Of a stretch of 64,000 bases of DNA, positions 1-12,400 are shown one piece after another; positions within the stretch are counted from its first letter, which is position 1, and the number at the start of each line of letters is the position of its first letter. Location of the stretch: contig NC_092461.1 of the NCBI RefSeq assembly GCF_047495875.1, forward strand, positions 95,548,431 to 95,612,430. The letters run 5' to 3'. A model generated the notes under the pieces. It saw only the letters and a program-made list of their open reading frames with translations. It was not told the origin of the DNA and did not search any database. This DNA is from Pithys albifrons albifrons (lineage: Eukaryota > Chordata > Aves > Passeriformes > Thamnophilidae). Made by a program: the position numbers and the translations under genes.

Positions 1-3000
1 TTGTCCATTTTGTGCAGATAGAGAATATTTGAGAGTTAAAGCCAGCAAAATGATCAGTAAGCTGTGTTAAAGAAGTCTTAAGAATTCATCAAAACAACAA
101 CAAAAAAAAAGAAAAATAAACAATAAAAGAAAAGGAAACAAACAAACCTAGAAGACACAGCCCATGAGACCTCTGAGATTATTTACCTCTCATCCTGAGA
201 TGGAATAGGCTTTCTGGGTTGGATTGGGTTGAAGTAGACTTTGTTTTGCAGAACAGGGATGGTGTCAGTCCTTAGGCTTCTATTTTAGTCTTTCTCATAT
301 TTTCTCTGTGATATTTCACACCAGTTTGCTCATGTGGTGTATTTGTTCTTGACTGGCTTTCAGAAGCCCACCCAAAGTATCTCTCACTCCCCCTACTGAA
401 AAAAACACAGAGAGAAAAGAAGATGGAAAAGCTCATGTGTTGAAATACAGACTGAGTGATTGCTTATCAGTTGCCATCGGGGCCAAACCAGACTTCACTT
501 GGAAAAATTAATATAATTTATTGCCCACTAAAAACAGTTGGATAGTAAGAAAAACACTAAAATACCTTCCTTCACCTCTAGCTCTTCCCAGGCTCCACTT
601 CCTTCCTTCATTTTTATTTTATTAATCAATACAACCTGATTCACACTTTAAATCTAGTGGCAAATGTGGTAAGAGGCTGCCTGTGAGGTAATCTTGACTA
701 TAAATAAACAAGTGAATAAATAGATAATTCTGTGGGTGTCATTCAGTTGGGATAAAGGAAAAGCATACTTTTCTTTAATCACAAAAATCCAGACTGTTTT
801 TGCCTAATTGCCAATTATTTCATAATTAGTACTAAGTTCCATTATTTTACTGCCTTCATTTCACTCTCATTTCAAACCCAAAAAGCGAGGAGGTGTTCCT
901 TTCCTCATGAAAGAAAGTTGCACAAGTATTGCCTATCATTTGTGAACATACTCTTTTGTGACACAGCAGACTGTTGGCAGAGAAGAAAGTTGACTGCAGG
1001 CAGACATTGAATTTTATGGGAATGTATTTTTGTTCATCATTTTTCACAGTTGTACTATTAGTTTACTAGAAAAAAGGAGCTTTGTAACACTCTTTTTTCA
1101 GCACCTCAAAAGTTTCTGTAGGGTTACATCTTCTGTACTCTCTCCAGCAACCATAATTATAAGGCACTTGAGCCTCAGGAAACAAAGACAGACATTTCAA
1201 TGAGACAAAGACAGAAATTTCCCAAAGACTGCCCTGAGCTCTGTAATATACCTCTTTGGAAAAAAAAATAAAAAAGAAAAGCCCCAAATAGATTCAGCAG
1301 GGGTTTTCATAAAAACAGTACATTAGGAAAACCAATGTGCATTCCTTTGTTATGGCCATACTCAAAGTTCTGTCCCATGACAGTTCCTAGATCAGCAGGC
1401 CACAGCAATAACTTTTCCTGATGAATGTATTTTGGTTGGTTTCCTTTTTCTTTTTTTTTTTTTTTTGATGGACAAGGTGGGAGGGTGGGATGGACATCTA
1501 CAGTTCTCTTAATTCTTAACTTCTAGATGCTACAACAGAATAAAGTATAATCATTTGATTCTCCTGATTTCCTTTGTGGGTTTTTATAGGCTAACAAGGC
1601 ATATTGACTCTTTTTTCCCTGTAAGTCTTAAGAGGATAGGATTTAACTTATTTGCTCTTCTGAAAACAGATAAGACTAATGGAACTTTACCGTTCTCAAA
1701 AAAAAAACCCTGTCTTCATTTTTTGTCCAGATGAGCAGTTTTGCTGAACAGTTAGTGATAAAAATGTCCTTAAATATTCACTACTTTGGGATTATCTTTA
1801 CAGCTCAGCTTGGCACACAGATGACCTCTAAGTGTTTAACCAGGCAAAATGTAATCCAGATAGCTGATGGGAAAAATCCTCTTTGGAGTTTGATGCCTTG
1901 TGGCAGAGCATTTTTACAACTTTGTTCTGCTGGTTTGTTGCAGAGAAAAAAGTATTCCTCTTCTCTTGACATGCTCTTCAGATAACCTGAAATAGTGGAA
2001 ATTGTTACTATTATGTAGGTAAAATTATTATTTGCAAAGCCGTACTATGCACTATGAAAAAACAGTTGCATCTAACAGAACCTAATAATGTGCTCTCACA
2101 GATATGTTTTGATTACTCTGGATTTCCACTTTTCCCCATCCCTGGTATATGCTGAAAAGTGACAAGAGAGATTATTTGCTTCAATTCCATTAGTCCCAGG
2201 TAAATGAGTGTCTCCAAAACAGGCTGAAGGTGTTTAAAAAAAAAAAAAAAAGGTAATAGGGAATGATGTTCACTTAAGTGAACAGTGCTCACTAGATCTT
2301 TTTCTTTCAAGGAAAGTGAGGTACATAAAAAATACCAGGCCAAAAATAGGGTAAAGCGCTTCTACTCAATCATCCTTCTTTCCCTGGCAAGGACTGAAGG
2401 ACCTTTACACTTCCAGCTATTGAGCTGCTGCATTTATCTAGACATTTGTCAGCTCTAGATTTTGTTAGTAAAATACATTCTGACAAATTGAAAAGTGCTA
2501 GGAAATTAAACCTTGTGATGAACAGCTTTGTCCTTTTATATGTCTTATAAAAAAGGCTTTACAGAACTTTTCATTTGCTTCTAATCCATAAACTACACCA
2601 AATATATTGATTCATGTTGCTCTCAATCCCATAGGGCCTATGTTGTGTTTATTATGATCACAGGACATGAGTAAGCTAGTGTCACACAAAATAAGTGAAT
2701 GCTGAAAAAATTTAATTATCATTTAATGGAATTTATTTGCTGAATAGGTGTATAACTTTGGCCAAGAGAGGACAAAGCAAGGAAACAAAACCTCACAAAC
2801 ACAAATTCTTATTACAAAACCAAGCTAAGCTATTTTTTTAAGACCTTCTTAAAAATTAGTTAGGATGGGACAAAATTTTACATTCAGTCTGATTTCTGAT
2901 ATTTGGAGTTTGCTATTTAGACAGAAAATAAGTATGGGAAAATTTTCTTTATTTATTGATTCAGTGAAACTTTTAATTGAACTATTTCAGCTTAGGTCAA

Positions 3001-3303
3001 GTTATTACCACAGAAACTGTTTGATCACTGAAAACCTAGTTCTGTGTTGGGTTTCAAAGATGTGTCAATCCCTACGTGTTTACTCATATTTAACTGAAGC
3101 ACGAATCTTAACTGATAATGATTTTAGGTTTAGTTACATGGAAGATGAGATTTTATTTTATCTTTTCTTGGGTAGGGTTACTCTGGGGTTTTCCACTGGA
3201 TGCTGTTTGGTTTATTACTGACTTCTATACTGGAACAACTTTATGTGGTTACAAGTAGATGCCTCCTAAAAATCTTCTGATTCCTTGTTTGGCACCCATT
3301 TAG
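1..3303 (+). other. CDH9: CDH9 intron upstream of first exon in window (partial)
   Basis: Non-coding DNA leading to the acceptor at 3302-3303. I looked for the preceding large EC1 exon (about 295 bp in type II cadherins, with a VWNQFF-like start and a DINDNEP linker) and did not find it in any frame, so it must lie before position 1. The stretch is AT-rich, with a poly-T run at about 1449-1466 and no recognisable mobile element. Confidence 0.8.
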
Positions 3304-3423
3304 GTACATCTGTTATTCAGGTGACAGCCACAGATGCTGATGATGCCAACTATGGAAACAGTGCCAAAGTGGTGTACAGCATCCTCCAGGGACAGCCATA
3401 TTTCTCAGTGGATCCAGAAACAG
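3304..3423 (+). CDS. CDH9: CDH9 exon: start of EC2
   Basis: This 120-bp exon has acceptor CCCATTTAG before 3304 and donor GTTAGC from 3424. It enters in phase 1 (its first two bases finish a Gly codon) and leaves with one base of the next codon. The peptide runs [43 protein letters not shown] is the calcium-binding DxD motif of EC2. The residues DANYGN fit CDH9 and differ from the DPTYGN I recall for CDH6 and CDH12. The upstream partner exon (EC1) is outside the window. Confidence 0.93.
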
Positions 3424-6400
3424 GTTAGCTATTCATTTAGTCTTAATTTTCTCAATAACAGAGGCAGGCTGCAGGGATCAAGACACTTTTCACTTCCATT
3501 CCAATGCTGAAACAGGTGTATGCTATCCTAGGACTTGACTTATTAAGTGAAAACTGGAATCACAATAAATGCATGCCTTTTCTGTTCAAATAAAATTGTT
3601 GCAAAAGAACTGGTTTGAGTAAGACTTCCAGAAGAAGACTGTTAACTGTAAAGATCAACAGGTCAATATAGACATAGAATATTATAAAGGGTCCAAAGAA
3701 CCATCAAAAGAAGTCACAAGCCTATTTTACACTAATTTCTAGGAAATTCATCTGTTTGTCAAGAAAAGGAAATAGGAACTGGACAAGTTATCACTATAGG
3801 GCAAAAAAGGAGTAAAATCTCATAGCTAATTATTTCTAAAAGTTTGGAATAAATTCTTGGCCCCTGACAATTTTTAACTGAAGATGCTTTTTGAAATTCT
3901 ATTCTAATTCCAACATTTATTAGAATTGAAACAAGAATCATTAATGCTTTCAAGTTGTCAAGCATAAATGAAAGCCTCTTTTACTGTTTTCACCTTTTCT
4001 CTGCAGAAATTTGGGTAAGAGAAAAACTTTAAAAAAAAGTGAACTTTGGATATCTATAATTCAAAATTGGGGTTCAAAAAAGAAACTTTCAACTACAGCC
4101 TCTCCTCCTCCACATACCTAATCCTAAGGGACTCAAGACTTGGCATGCATTACATTAATTTGTTCCTCTATGTTATCAAAATTATTCTGGTTTAAGAACT
4201 GAGAATTTAAGAGCAACTGTGTCCAGAATCCCTGAAGTTCCTAATCCATTGAGCATGCTCTGATGATGGCTAACTTCTTTTTGAAACAGCTGCTTCTTTT
4301 AAAATACAGCAAAGGCATAGTATGAAAAAAATAATGACTCACAAGTTTACAGTTCTAAAAGGGAGCATAGCAATTTTGCCTTGGATAAAAGTGCTTGGTT
4401 TTCCCCCATCTATTTCAGTCTCACTCCTTTTTCTCTTTTCTCTGATCCCTTACTCAAACATCTTTACCATACATGATCAGGGGAAAAGGACCAGTACCAC
4501 ATGGGCAATAACTGATGATAGCATGTGGTTAGGCAGGCAGACTGTTTGGGGGGAGCCCTGGGCTCTGACCTTTGGTTCAGTGATTATCCTTCATTTAAAA
4601 CCAATGTGCTCTTTAATGTTACATATACTCACAAGCCTGCATATGGCAATCAGAACCTGGTAATCTTGGACCTGACATAAATACCCTAACTACTAAACTC
4701 CAAAGGGTGGGGTTTTTTTCTCTCTCTCTCACTCTCTTTCTAGAAGTAGAAATTTTCCAGGGTTGCTTTTTTTCTTTTTTTTCCCTCTACATAATATCAA
4801 ACAGCTTTTGTCCGGGAAAGGGAGGGCAGATGTGTGAATTCTCAAAGCAGAAAAAGATACTATAGTTAACTTTTTCAGTTTCACAAGAGAAAAGTCATCA
4901 TCCAGCCCTGCAAAGCCACCATTCTCCTAAATATAAATAAATAAATAAATAATTTAAAAAAAACCTCTTTATAGTTTTCTAAAAGAAAACCATGTGGATG
5001 ATATGTATACCCACTTTAATGAAAAGGTCTTTTGGCTTTCCCACCTGAAACCCCTGCTCTGTTTTTGTGCCATACAAGAGTCTGAGCTTTTTAAATTACA
5101 GTTATGAAATTCTTGAAACTGGATGCCCCCAAAAAGATTTCCCAACACTAATTCTACAATCTTGTCCAATTCTTTTATTAGCTATGGCTCTAGCTGACTT
5201 ACTCATCACTGAGCATTACAATTTATGATTTATTACAGTCTAGATTAATGAATCAAGGACATGTTAGAGTTAGACTTGTGCTTTAATATCAAAACTTCAT
5301 AAGGGCTGCATACAACTGAATGTATTAAAATAATAACTGGGGATAGTAACTGAAAAATTTCATTGATTCAACAGATATATTGATATTTTTTGTCATTGCA
5401 AGAATAATTAAATTGATTTAACACACCAAAAGCCATGAATAATGCCTCTGTTACATTTAATTCTCTTTTTTTTTTCTCTTAAAATCACACTAAATCAGCC
5501 ACAGATGAAAGGCTTATTGTTGTATACTTTTCTGTGACTGCTATGGATTATCATCTGCACAGTATATCTTACATCAATCCGTTTAAAGACTCTGAGATCA
5601 AAGTGGGTAGTGCTTCTCCTTCACTGCTCTGTCTCTCCTTTTTCTTACTTCTTCAAGGTATTATCAAGACTGCTTTACCAGACATGAGCAGAGAAAACAG
5701 AGAACTCTATCAAGTGGTCATCCAGGCCAAAGACATGGGAGGCCAGATGGGAGGACTATCAGGGACCACCACTGTGAACATCACGCTGACTGATGTCAAC
5801 GACAATCCTCCTCGCTTCCCCCAGAGTATGGAGCATCTGATAATTCTCTTTTCCAAACAACCTCTCAGAAATCAACTGGTTTGCTTTGACCATCTGGAAA
5901 CTTTTTTTTTTTCATTATTTTTGTAGTATAAATATTGACCCACTGCTGTGTCTGTTTATACTGCAGCTTTATTAAGGCAAATGGGAATGTCTGCCTACAT
6001 TTTTCATTAGCAAATTACTTCTTGGAATAATAAACTTGCTTCTCATTCTTACCCTGCATACAGAAATATAAAATGTAAAAATAACATAGGCTAACTGCAG
6101 GAACTTGAAAGCCTGTAGAGGAATTTAACTGCAAAATACGGAGTTCAGTTTTTGAAGACACTTTTAGTTCTACATGTTTACGTGAGCAAATAGGTCACCA
6201 CATTTTCTAATGTACTGCCTTGCACAAGCAGAGTTGATCAGGTGGTATGCTCTGCTGGTATTCTAAGCATTTGCTTTAGGTACTTGTAATCTGTGTTCAG
6301 TTCTTGATGTTGAGCGATTTTGAAAATCTAGGCCAGTTTGACATAATAAAATTTGTTGTGTTTTTTTTGGTTTTTGTTTTGTTTTTTTTTTTCTTTTTTT

Positions 6401-9400
6401 TAATATGTCTGTGGAGTAAAAATATGGCAAAGAAGAGAAAGCTGCACAATACAGAAGGGTTCAGAACAGCACATTACAGACCTTTTCATCCTAGGCCACT
6501 GGCTTAAATGCAATCTCAAGTTGTTAAAGTGAGTGCCTGATAACTGTTTGATAGCCTGCGGATAGAAGAAATTTACAGCCTCAGTTCAGTGTCTGCCAGA
6601 AAAATATCCGCATTATAAAATTTGAATTGTTTATTCACATTGATGAGGGACCTGGCTCTCTTACAGATTCACTAAGGACTGAACAAACTGAGCTGATTTA
6701 GAAAATGTTCTCCCAGATTTGAAGAAACTTGGAAAGCACTTCAGTACCATGGCAATAAGTACACCCAGAGCAGTACAAACAGGTCAACCCAGAGTGGATT
6801 TTTTAAAAAAAAATTGAAAAACTGACAGTATGAATACTTGGAATTCTAAATAACTTTTTTAATATTTATCCATGATAAGAGATAGCTTTACAAAAAAAGA
6901 GAGGTGAGAGGAAGCACTGCAAAATTCAAAAGATAATTTGAATTCACATTCAGAGTTCGCTTGATGAGAATCAACTTCACATGGCAAACTCAAACAGCAA
7001 TTTTTAGCCAAATTTCCTGTTTGGCTTTATGAAGAGATACTTCTAAAACATATATAGCATGATATAGGATATAATATTTTGGCAAATGGGAATTCTAGAA
7101 CCTTAAATTATAATTTAGTATAACACATTGCATTTCAAGGCTTGCTGCTGAGTAAAATAAAATAATAAAATAAAATAAAATAAAATTAAATTAAATTAAA
7201 TTAAGTTAAATTAAATTAAATTAAATTAAGAATGAAGACTATATAGAACTGCAAAATAGCAAGGTTTCCAGTCTTCTCAGCCTGTGTTCCTTATGATGAT
7301 CTTCTTTCAAGATTAATTGAAGCCTCAAGTCTAAGGAAGTTCATTATTTCAATGAGCTTTGGGTTTGGTACTTCATAGAAAAATTTACACAATTAGATGT
7401 CTCATAAAATATTCTCTGTGAACATCACTTTGAACATCACTGAAACACATTGGCTGGCCTATAGAAGGCCTGCTGTGTGTTCTGTTCAGTGGTGGAATTT
7501 TAATTTTGCTTATGACCCTTCCTTGTCATTTTCTTTCTCCTCAGCAGGGGGATTTTCCACACTTCCCAGGAAATCAAACATAGAGAAACATCTGGAGGAT
7601 TGTATTTCTTCTTGAATAGTTATCAAGCAGGGTGTACCTTCAAAGAACTATCTAGTCCTGGAAGTTTTCTTCTTACAAAAACATTTGTCTTCCATTTTCT
7701 CTTATGTGAGGCAACAATAAGTGAAAATGTTGCCCAGAACAGAGGGTGAATGGCAATTGCAAGAAATGCCAGTTAATATCTGGGTATTTAAGAACTAAAG
7801 GTTAATTTCTTAGAAGGACAGAGGAAAGTAAAATAGCACTGTGAAGAACTGGTTGTTCAGACTGTATTAAGAACAAATAGATAGTCTGTTTTGTTTTGTT
7901 TCCTGAAAGGAATCCTGGACAATTATAGGACTTGGGCCTAAATGGAATTTAAATGATACCATAATGAAAATCTTACACATTTTGAATTCTATTGTTACCT
8001 AAACTAAATATTCACCTTACACACCAAAAATGTGTAGCATTCAGACAGGATCACAAAAATAAGGAATGCTTTGAAATGAAAAAGTACTAAAGGGAGATTT
8101 GTTTGGAAGGAATAATACCTAGCATGATTAAATCTGTTCTTATGGTAATTCTGGCTCACCTGCCAAACCCTTGAATTTGTCAAAGGTTCAAGCCTTCACA
8201 CTCTTGGTTTAGCTGCCAGGAATCCTACCTTTTTTCCCCATTTTCAGACTGGTTTAAGGAAACATTATGCATTTTGGTTTGTGTGAATCATAGCCAAACA
8301 GGCTGCTGCTGTTTTCGCTTACAGCCATGAATTTGCAACAGTTTGGCATCATTAGATTCCATTTTGTTGCACATCTATATAAATGCAAGATATTTACAGT
8401 GATTCTCTTTTGTATTTTGTACAATTGGGGGCAGAAACTCATTCAGAACTCAGAAGTTTGTTGTATTCCTTGTATTAAATGGAACATTTAGAACCCTGTA
8501 TGTGTCTTAAAAATAGTGAAGGACATGCAAATATAGGAATTAGGGTAGTTGCAAGAAAGATAGTTGACAATACTTCATTACAAGTCAATAGGATGTATAT
8601 GGCTTCCTATTGGACCCTTTGAATAAGGATTGTATATTTTATCAGGTGCTAATTTTGTCAGACTCTTGAGGTACTTCTCCAATGCTGCTACCTCACTCAA
8701 ATAAATTAATATGAATTTACATGAAAAAAACAGATTAAAAAGATCAGGTTGTGGCATCTCATATGCAAAACCTAAACATATCAGTTGTTTGGGGTTTTTT
8801 TAATATATATTTCCTTGGTAGCAAATAACTGAAAATATTGATTTCAATTTTTTTTGTGTGTTGCTGGTCATGAAAGGTCTTCAATGTCTTGTTCTGACTA
8901 GTCAAGGAATCCATCTGATTAATACTTTCTCTGCAAGAGCATGTCTTTATAATTAGATTTTTATTGCAAATATTGTCAGAAAATACATATGAATTCACTT
9001 TTCATATACATGGGCAAGATTAAAATATCTTTGTAATGAGATTTTTTTTTAGAAAACCCTGAATAAAAAAACATTAATGAAACCAACCATTGAAAGAGCA
9101 CAAAAAGCATGTGCAGAGTAAATGAAGGAAAATCTGAATGTATCTGAATTTCAATTAACTATAGTAATTAACACGAACCTGTGTCCAAATGCTTTTTACC
9201 ATGACTATTTAGTATGTATTGCCAATAACAGATGAACTAATTGTTTCACATAGAACACCTACTTGAATATATATTTCAAAAGAATAAATAAAAAGTACTG
9301 TTCTCTTTTAGTTTTGTTCCAAAATCCTCACGGATTTTTACAACTCTAATGCCTTTAGAAAACAAAATAAAATCCCCTCCTATTTCTAAATATAGCTGGC

Positions 9401-12400
9401 AACATTTCTAGAAAACTGAGAGAATATTTGTGTGTGTATATATATATATATAGTGTTAAATAATCAAGGTAAAAACTAGTACCTTATTGTTTAGCTTTGT
9501 CCCTTATAGCTTAGAAAAAAAAACAAAGAAACAAAACAAAACAAAACAAAGCAAAAAACCAAACTCTAACCCCACAGTACTAAATGGCTTTGAAGAATAA
9601 CTCTACATTTTTGTTACAGTTTGTCAATCAGCTCTTAATCCTATTTTAAAGTTTAGTAGGGTGAGTAACAGCATTTTCCTTAAGGTATTTGGAATTTCAA
9701 GTTACTTAAATCCAGGTGAGATTGGAGGTGGTTTTTATTCAACAGAAAAGGTTTCTCTAAACAATAAATGCTTGATTTTGTTCTTCCAGGCACCTACCAA
9801 TTCATCTCCCCTGAATCTGCATCACCTGGGACTCCTCTTGGCAGAATTAAAGCCAATGACCCCGATGTGGGAGAAAATGCAGAGATTGAGTATAGCATTT
9901 CCAGTGGGGATGGATCAGACATGTTTGATATCATCACTGAAAAGGACACACAGGAAGGGATTATAACTGTCAAAAAGGTTTATTTTTTACTCCCTCTCTT
10001 TTATATATACTTAGCTCTCCAAGTGTTATGGTTATTTTTCTCTTTCCAGAGGGAGGGAGGGTAGATCTCACAAGGGGTCAGGCTGCCAAGGAGCTGTTGT
10101 ATTAGTTTTATTCTTCTCTTTCTTCAGCAGATATCTGTTATTTTCAAGTCTCAAGGGAAATTTACTGACATGTCACTTCACATAAAGCAATATTTCAGTG
10201 GCTGGTGTCTATTCAATATATATAGTCTCACACACAGTACTTTCAAATTAGGGCTGTGAAAACCTGGAAGGGTTCAGTTTACAGTGGGGTTTGTCAGCTG
10301 ATTGCTATGGTAAGACTCACAAGGGTGGGAGGCTTACCTGAAGTTTGATCAACTTAGATGTCCAAGGCTAAACTCTCCCGCTTTAATTTGTCCAACAGCC
10401 AATTTTCTCCAGTAGCTGAAATCTGTCTTGGTTTAAGTCTAACTCTGTAGTTGTTGCATATTATGTCAATGAAAGTCCAAAGAGCAAAAACATTTGTAGA
10501 AACTAAATTCAAAATACTGTCTCTGACAGATTTACAGGTTGCTTTTAAGAATTCAGATTGTTAAACTCTGAACAACTGCTTTGATTCTATTGCTATTGAA
10601 TATATCAATAAAAATTACTTGTTGTCCACATATAAATAGAGTATAGATCTATAAACATATGTGGAAACCTGTATATTTATGTATGTATATATGTGTACTT
10701 ATGAATGTCTATATACACATGCATAGTGGATTTGCATAACATAAACGTCATGTTGGAAATCAGATTTCATAGTTTTTCTTTTCACTGTGGAATATGGAGG
10801 CCAGAAACAAGTCTGGATTGCCAAACAGGCAAGTGTAGATGGTAATGTAGAAGGATTAAATTAAAAATAAATAGGACGGAGAGCATTTAAAAATGGAGAA
10901 AATTACTCTTTTTCCTTCCAATGAAATGAGACTAAAAAGATTTTAAGCAACTCCTACTTGTAGACTGAGTAAAACTCCATTTTCGTCTTTCTATTTTCAT
11001 ATAAGTTCAACCTTTCTGATTTTGCAGGAACCTGAACAAGGTGTAGACAGAGGGATCCTACAATAATCCTTATTTTTCTTATGCCTAGAAAAAAGAGCTA
11101 ATATACTTCTTCTTCCCAAGATGCATTAAAATTTGGAGCTTGTGCTCCTAAAAATATTTCCACTTTTAATTCGGCATTATAAAACTCACATTGTTTATAA
11201 AATGACATAATTTTCTTTACTGTTATTATTTTTTCCCAGAACCTGGATTTTGAAAACAAGGTGTTATATACTTTAAGAGTGGAAGCAACTAACACTCATC
11301 CTGATCCTCGTTTTCTTCAGCTGGGGCCATTCAAAGACACAGCTTTGGTCAAAATTACTGTTGAAGACATTGATGAACCTCCAGTGTTCAGCAGGCCCTG
11401 GTATTTAATAGAGGTAGATGAAGATGCCAAGGAAGGAAGCATTATTGGGCAAGTTGTAGCCCAAGATCCAGATATAGCAAAGAATGCAATAAAGTAAGAC
11501 ATTACATAATATAAAATGCTTTAGATGTGGGTCAAGTCTCATGCACAGAGAGTGATAAGAGTGAAATGTATTGGAAGCCGCTTGAGTAATTAAACACATA
11601 TGGGCTCTTCAAAAGTGTTGAACAGAGAAATATCTATGGGAGCTTGTGAAGGGAAATACAATTAGCACAAATAGCAGTGCAGACAATGCTTTTGAAGAAC
11701 CGCCTATAGCCACCAAGTAAAAAGAAAGGAGTCAGCATTTGACTGTCAGCACCTTCTGATACTTTCACCAAACTGTTCATAACATTATGATTTTATATCA
11801 TGTATAACACTCAAAATTGTGTATTTCTGTGCTGTCGGATGCTTGATAACAGTCAGCCTTCTGTACATAACATTGTCCACCATGTTCTATAGCTTAACTA
11901 TTTAATGATCACAGTATATTGAATAAGAAATGATTTTGAGAAAGTCATAACGATTGGAGGTGAGGGTTCAGCACTGTGAAATTGCTGTAATTATTACCCA
12001 TTTGCTATTATTATCTGCAGTGACAAATCCAGCATTTTAATTTGTGTACTAAATTTTGTATTAAAATTCTACAAGTCATTATGAAACCTGATCTCTGCAT
12101 TTCTGAACAAGCCTTTTATGTCCTGCAGCAGTATGCTTTGAGGTAGGAGGTATGAGAGGAGGAAGAGAATAAAATATTTTAAAGTAACCTATTTTCATAA
12201 AATCATCTTAACCTGATAGTAACTTGTAACCACTGAGCTAATTAAAAAACATATGTAAAGTAAGTTTTTCCTTGCTGGGTAAGAACAAAGCAAAAGCAAG
12301 TATCATAAAACAAGATTTTAAGAAATTTTTCTAAAGCAACAACTAATATGAATATTTTTCTGGTGAGTTTAATGGTCCCTGTGATACCTCAAAAATATTT

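Larger units (their letters stand above)
5826..9789 (+). other. CDH9: CDH9 intron, 4.0 kb
   Basis: Donor GTATGG and acceptor TTCTTCCAG. It holds T-rich runs near 6360-6400, the pentanucleotide repeat at 7153-7230, a TG/TA run at 9430-9453 and an AC-rich run at about 9515-9560. No exon-like frame or recognisable mobile element was found. Confidence 0.85.

Noticed and set aside
1..3303. The EC1 exon of CDH9
   Set aside because: Searched for the expected EC1 wording and a 295-bp exon with splice sites; nothing matches, so it is upstream of the window.
5534..5926. A 130-residue open frame that looks like a separate gene
   Set aside because: Only its middle (5658-5825) is cadherin-like and bounded by splice sites; the ends are intron read-through.
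9661..9966. Open frame of 101 residues over the EC3 exon
   Set aside because: It is in a different frame from the conserved cadherin peptide.
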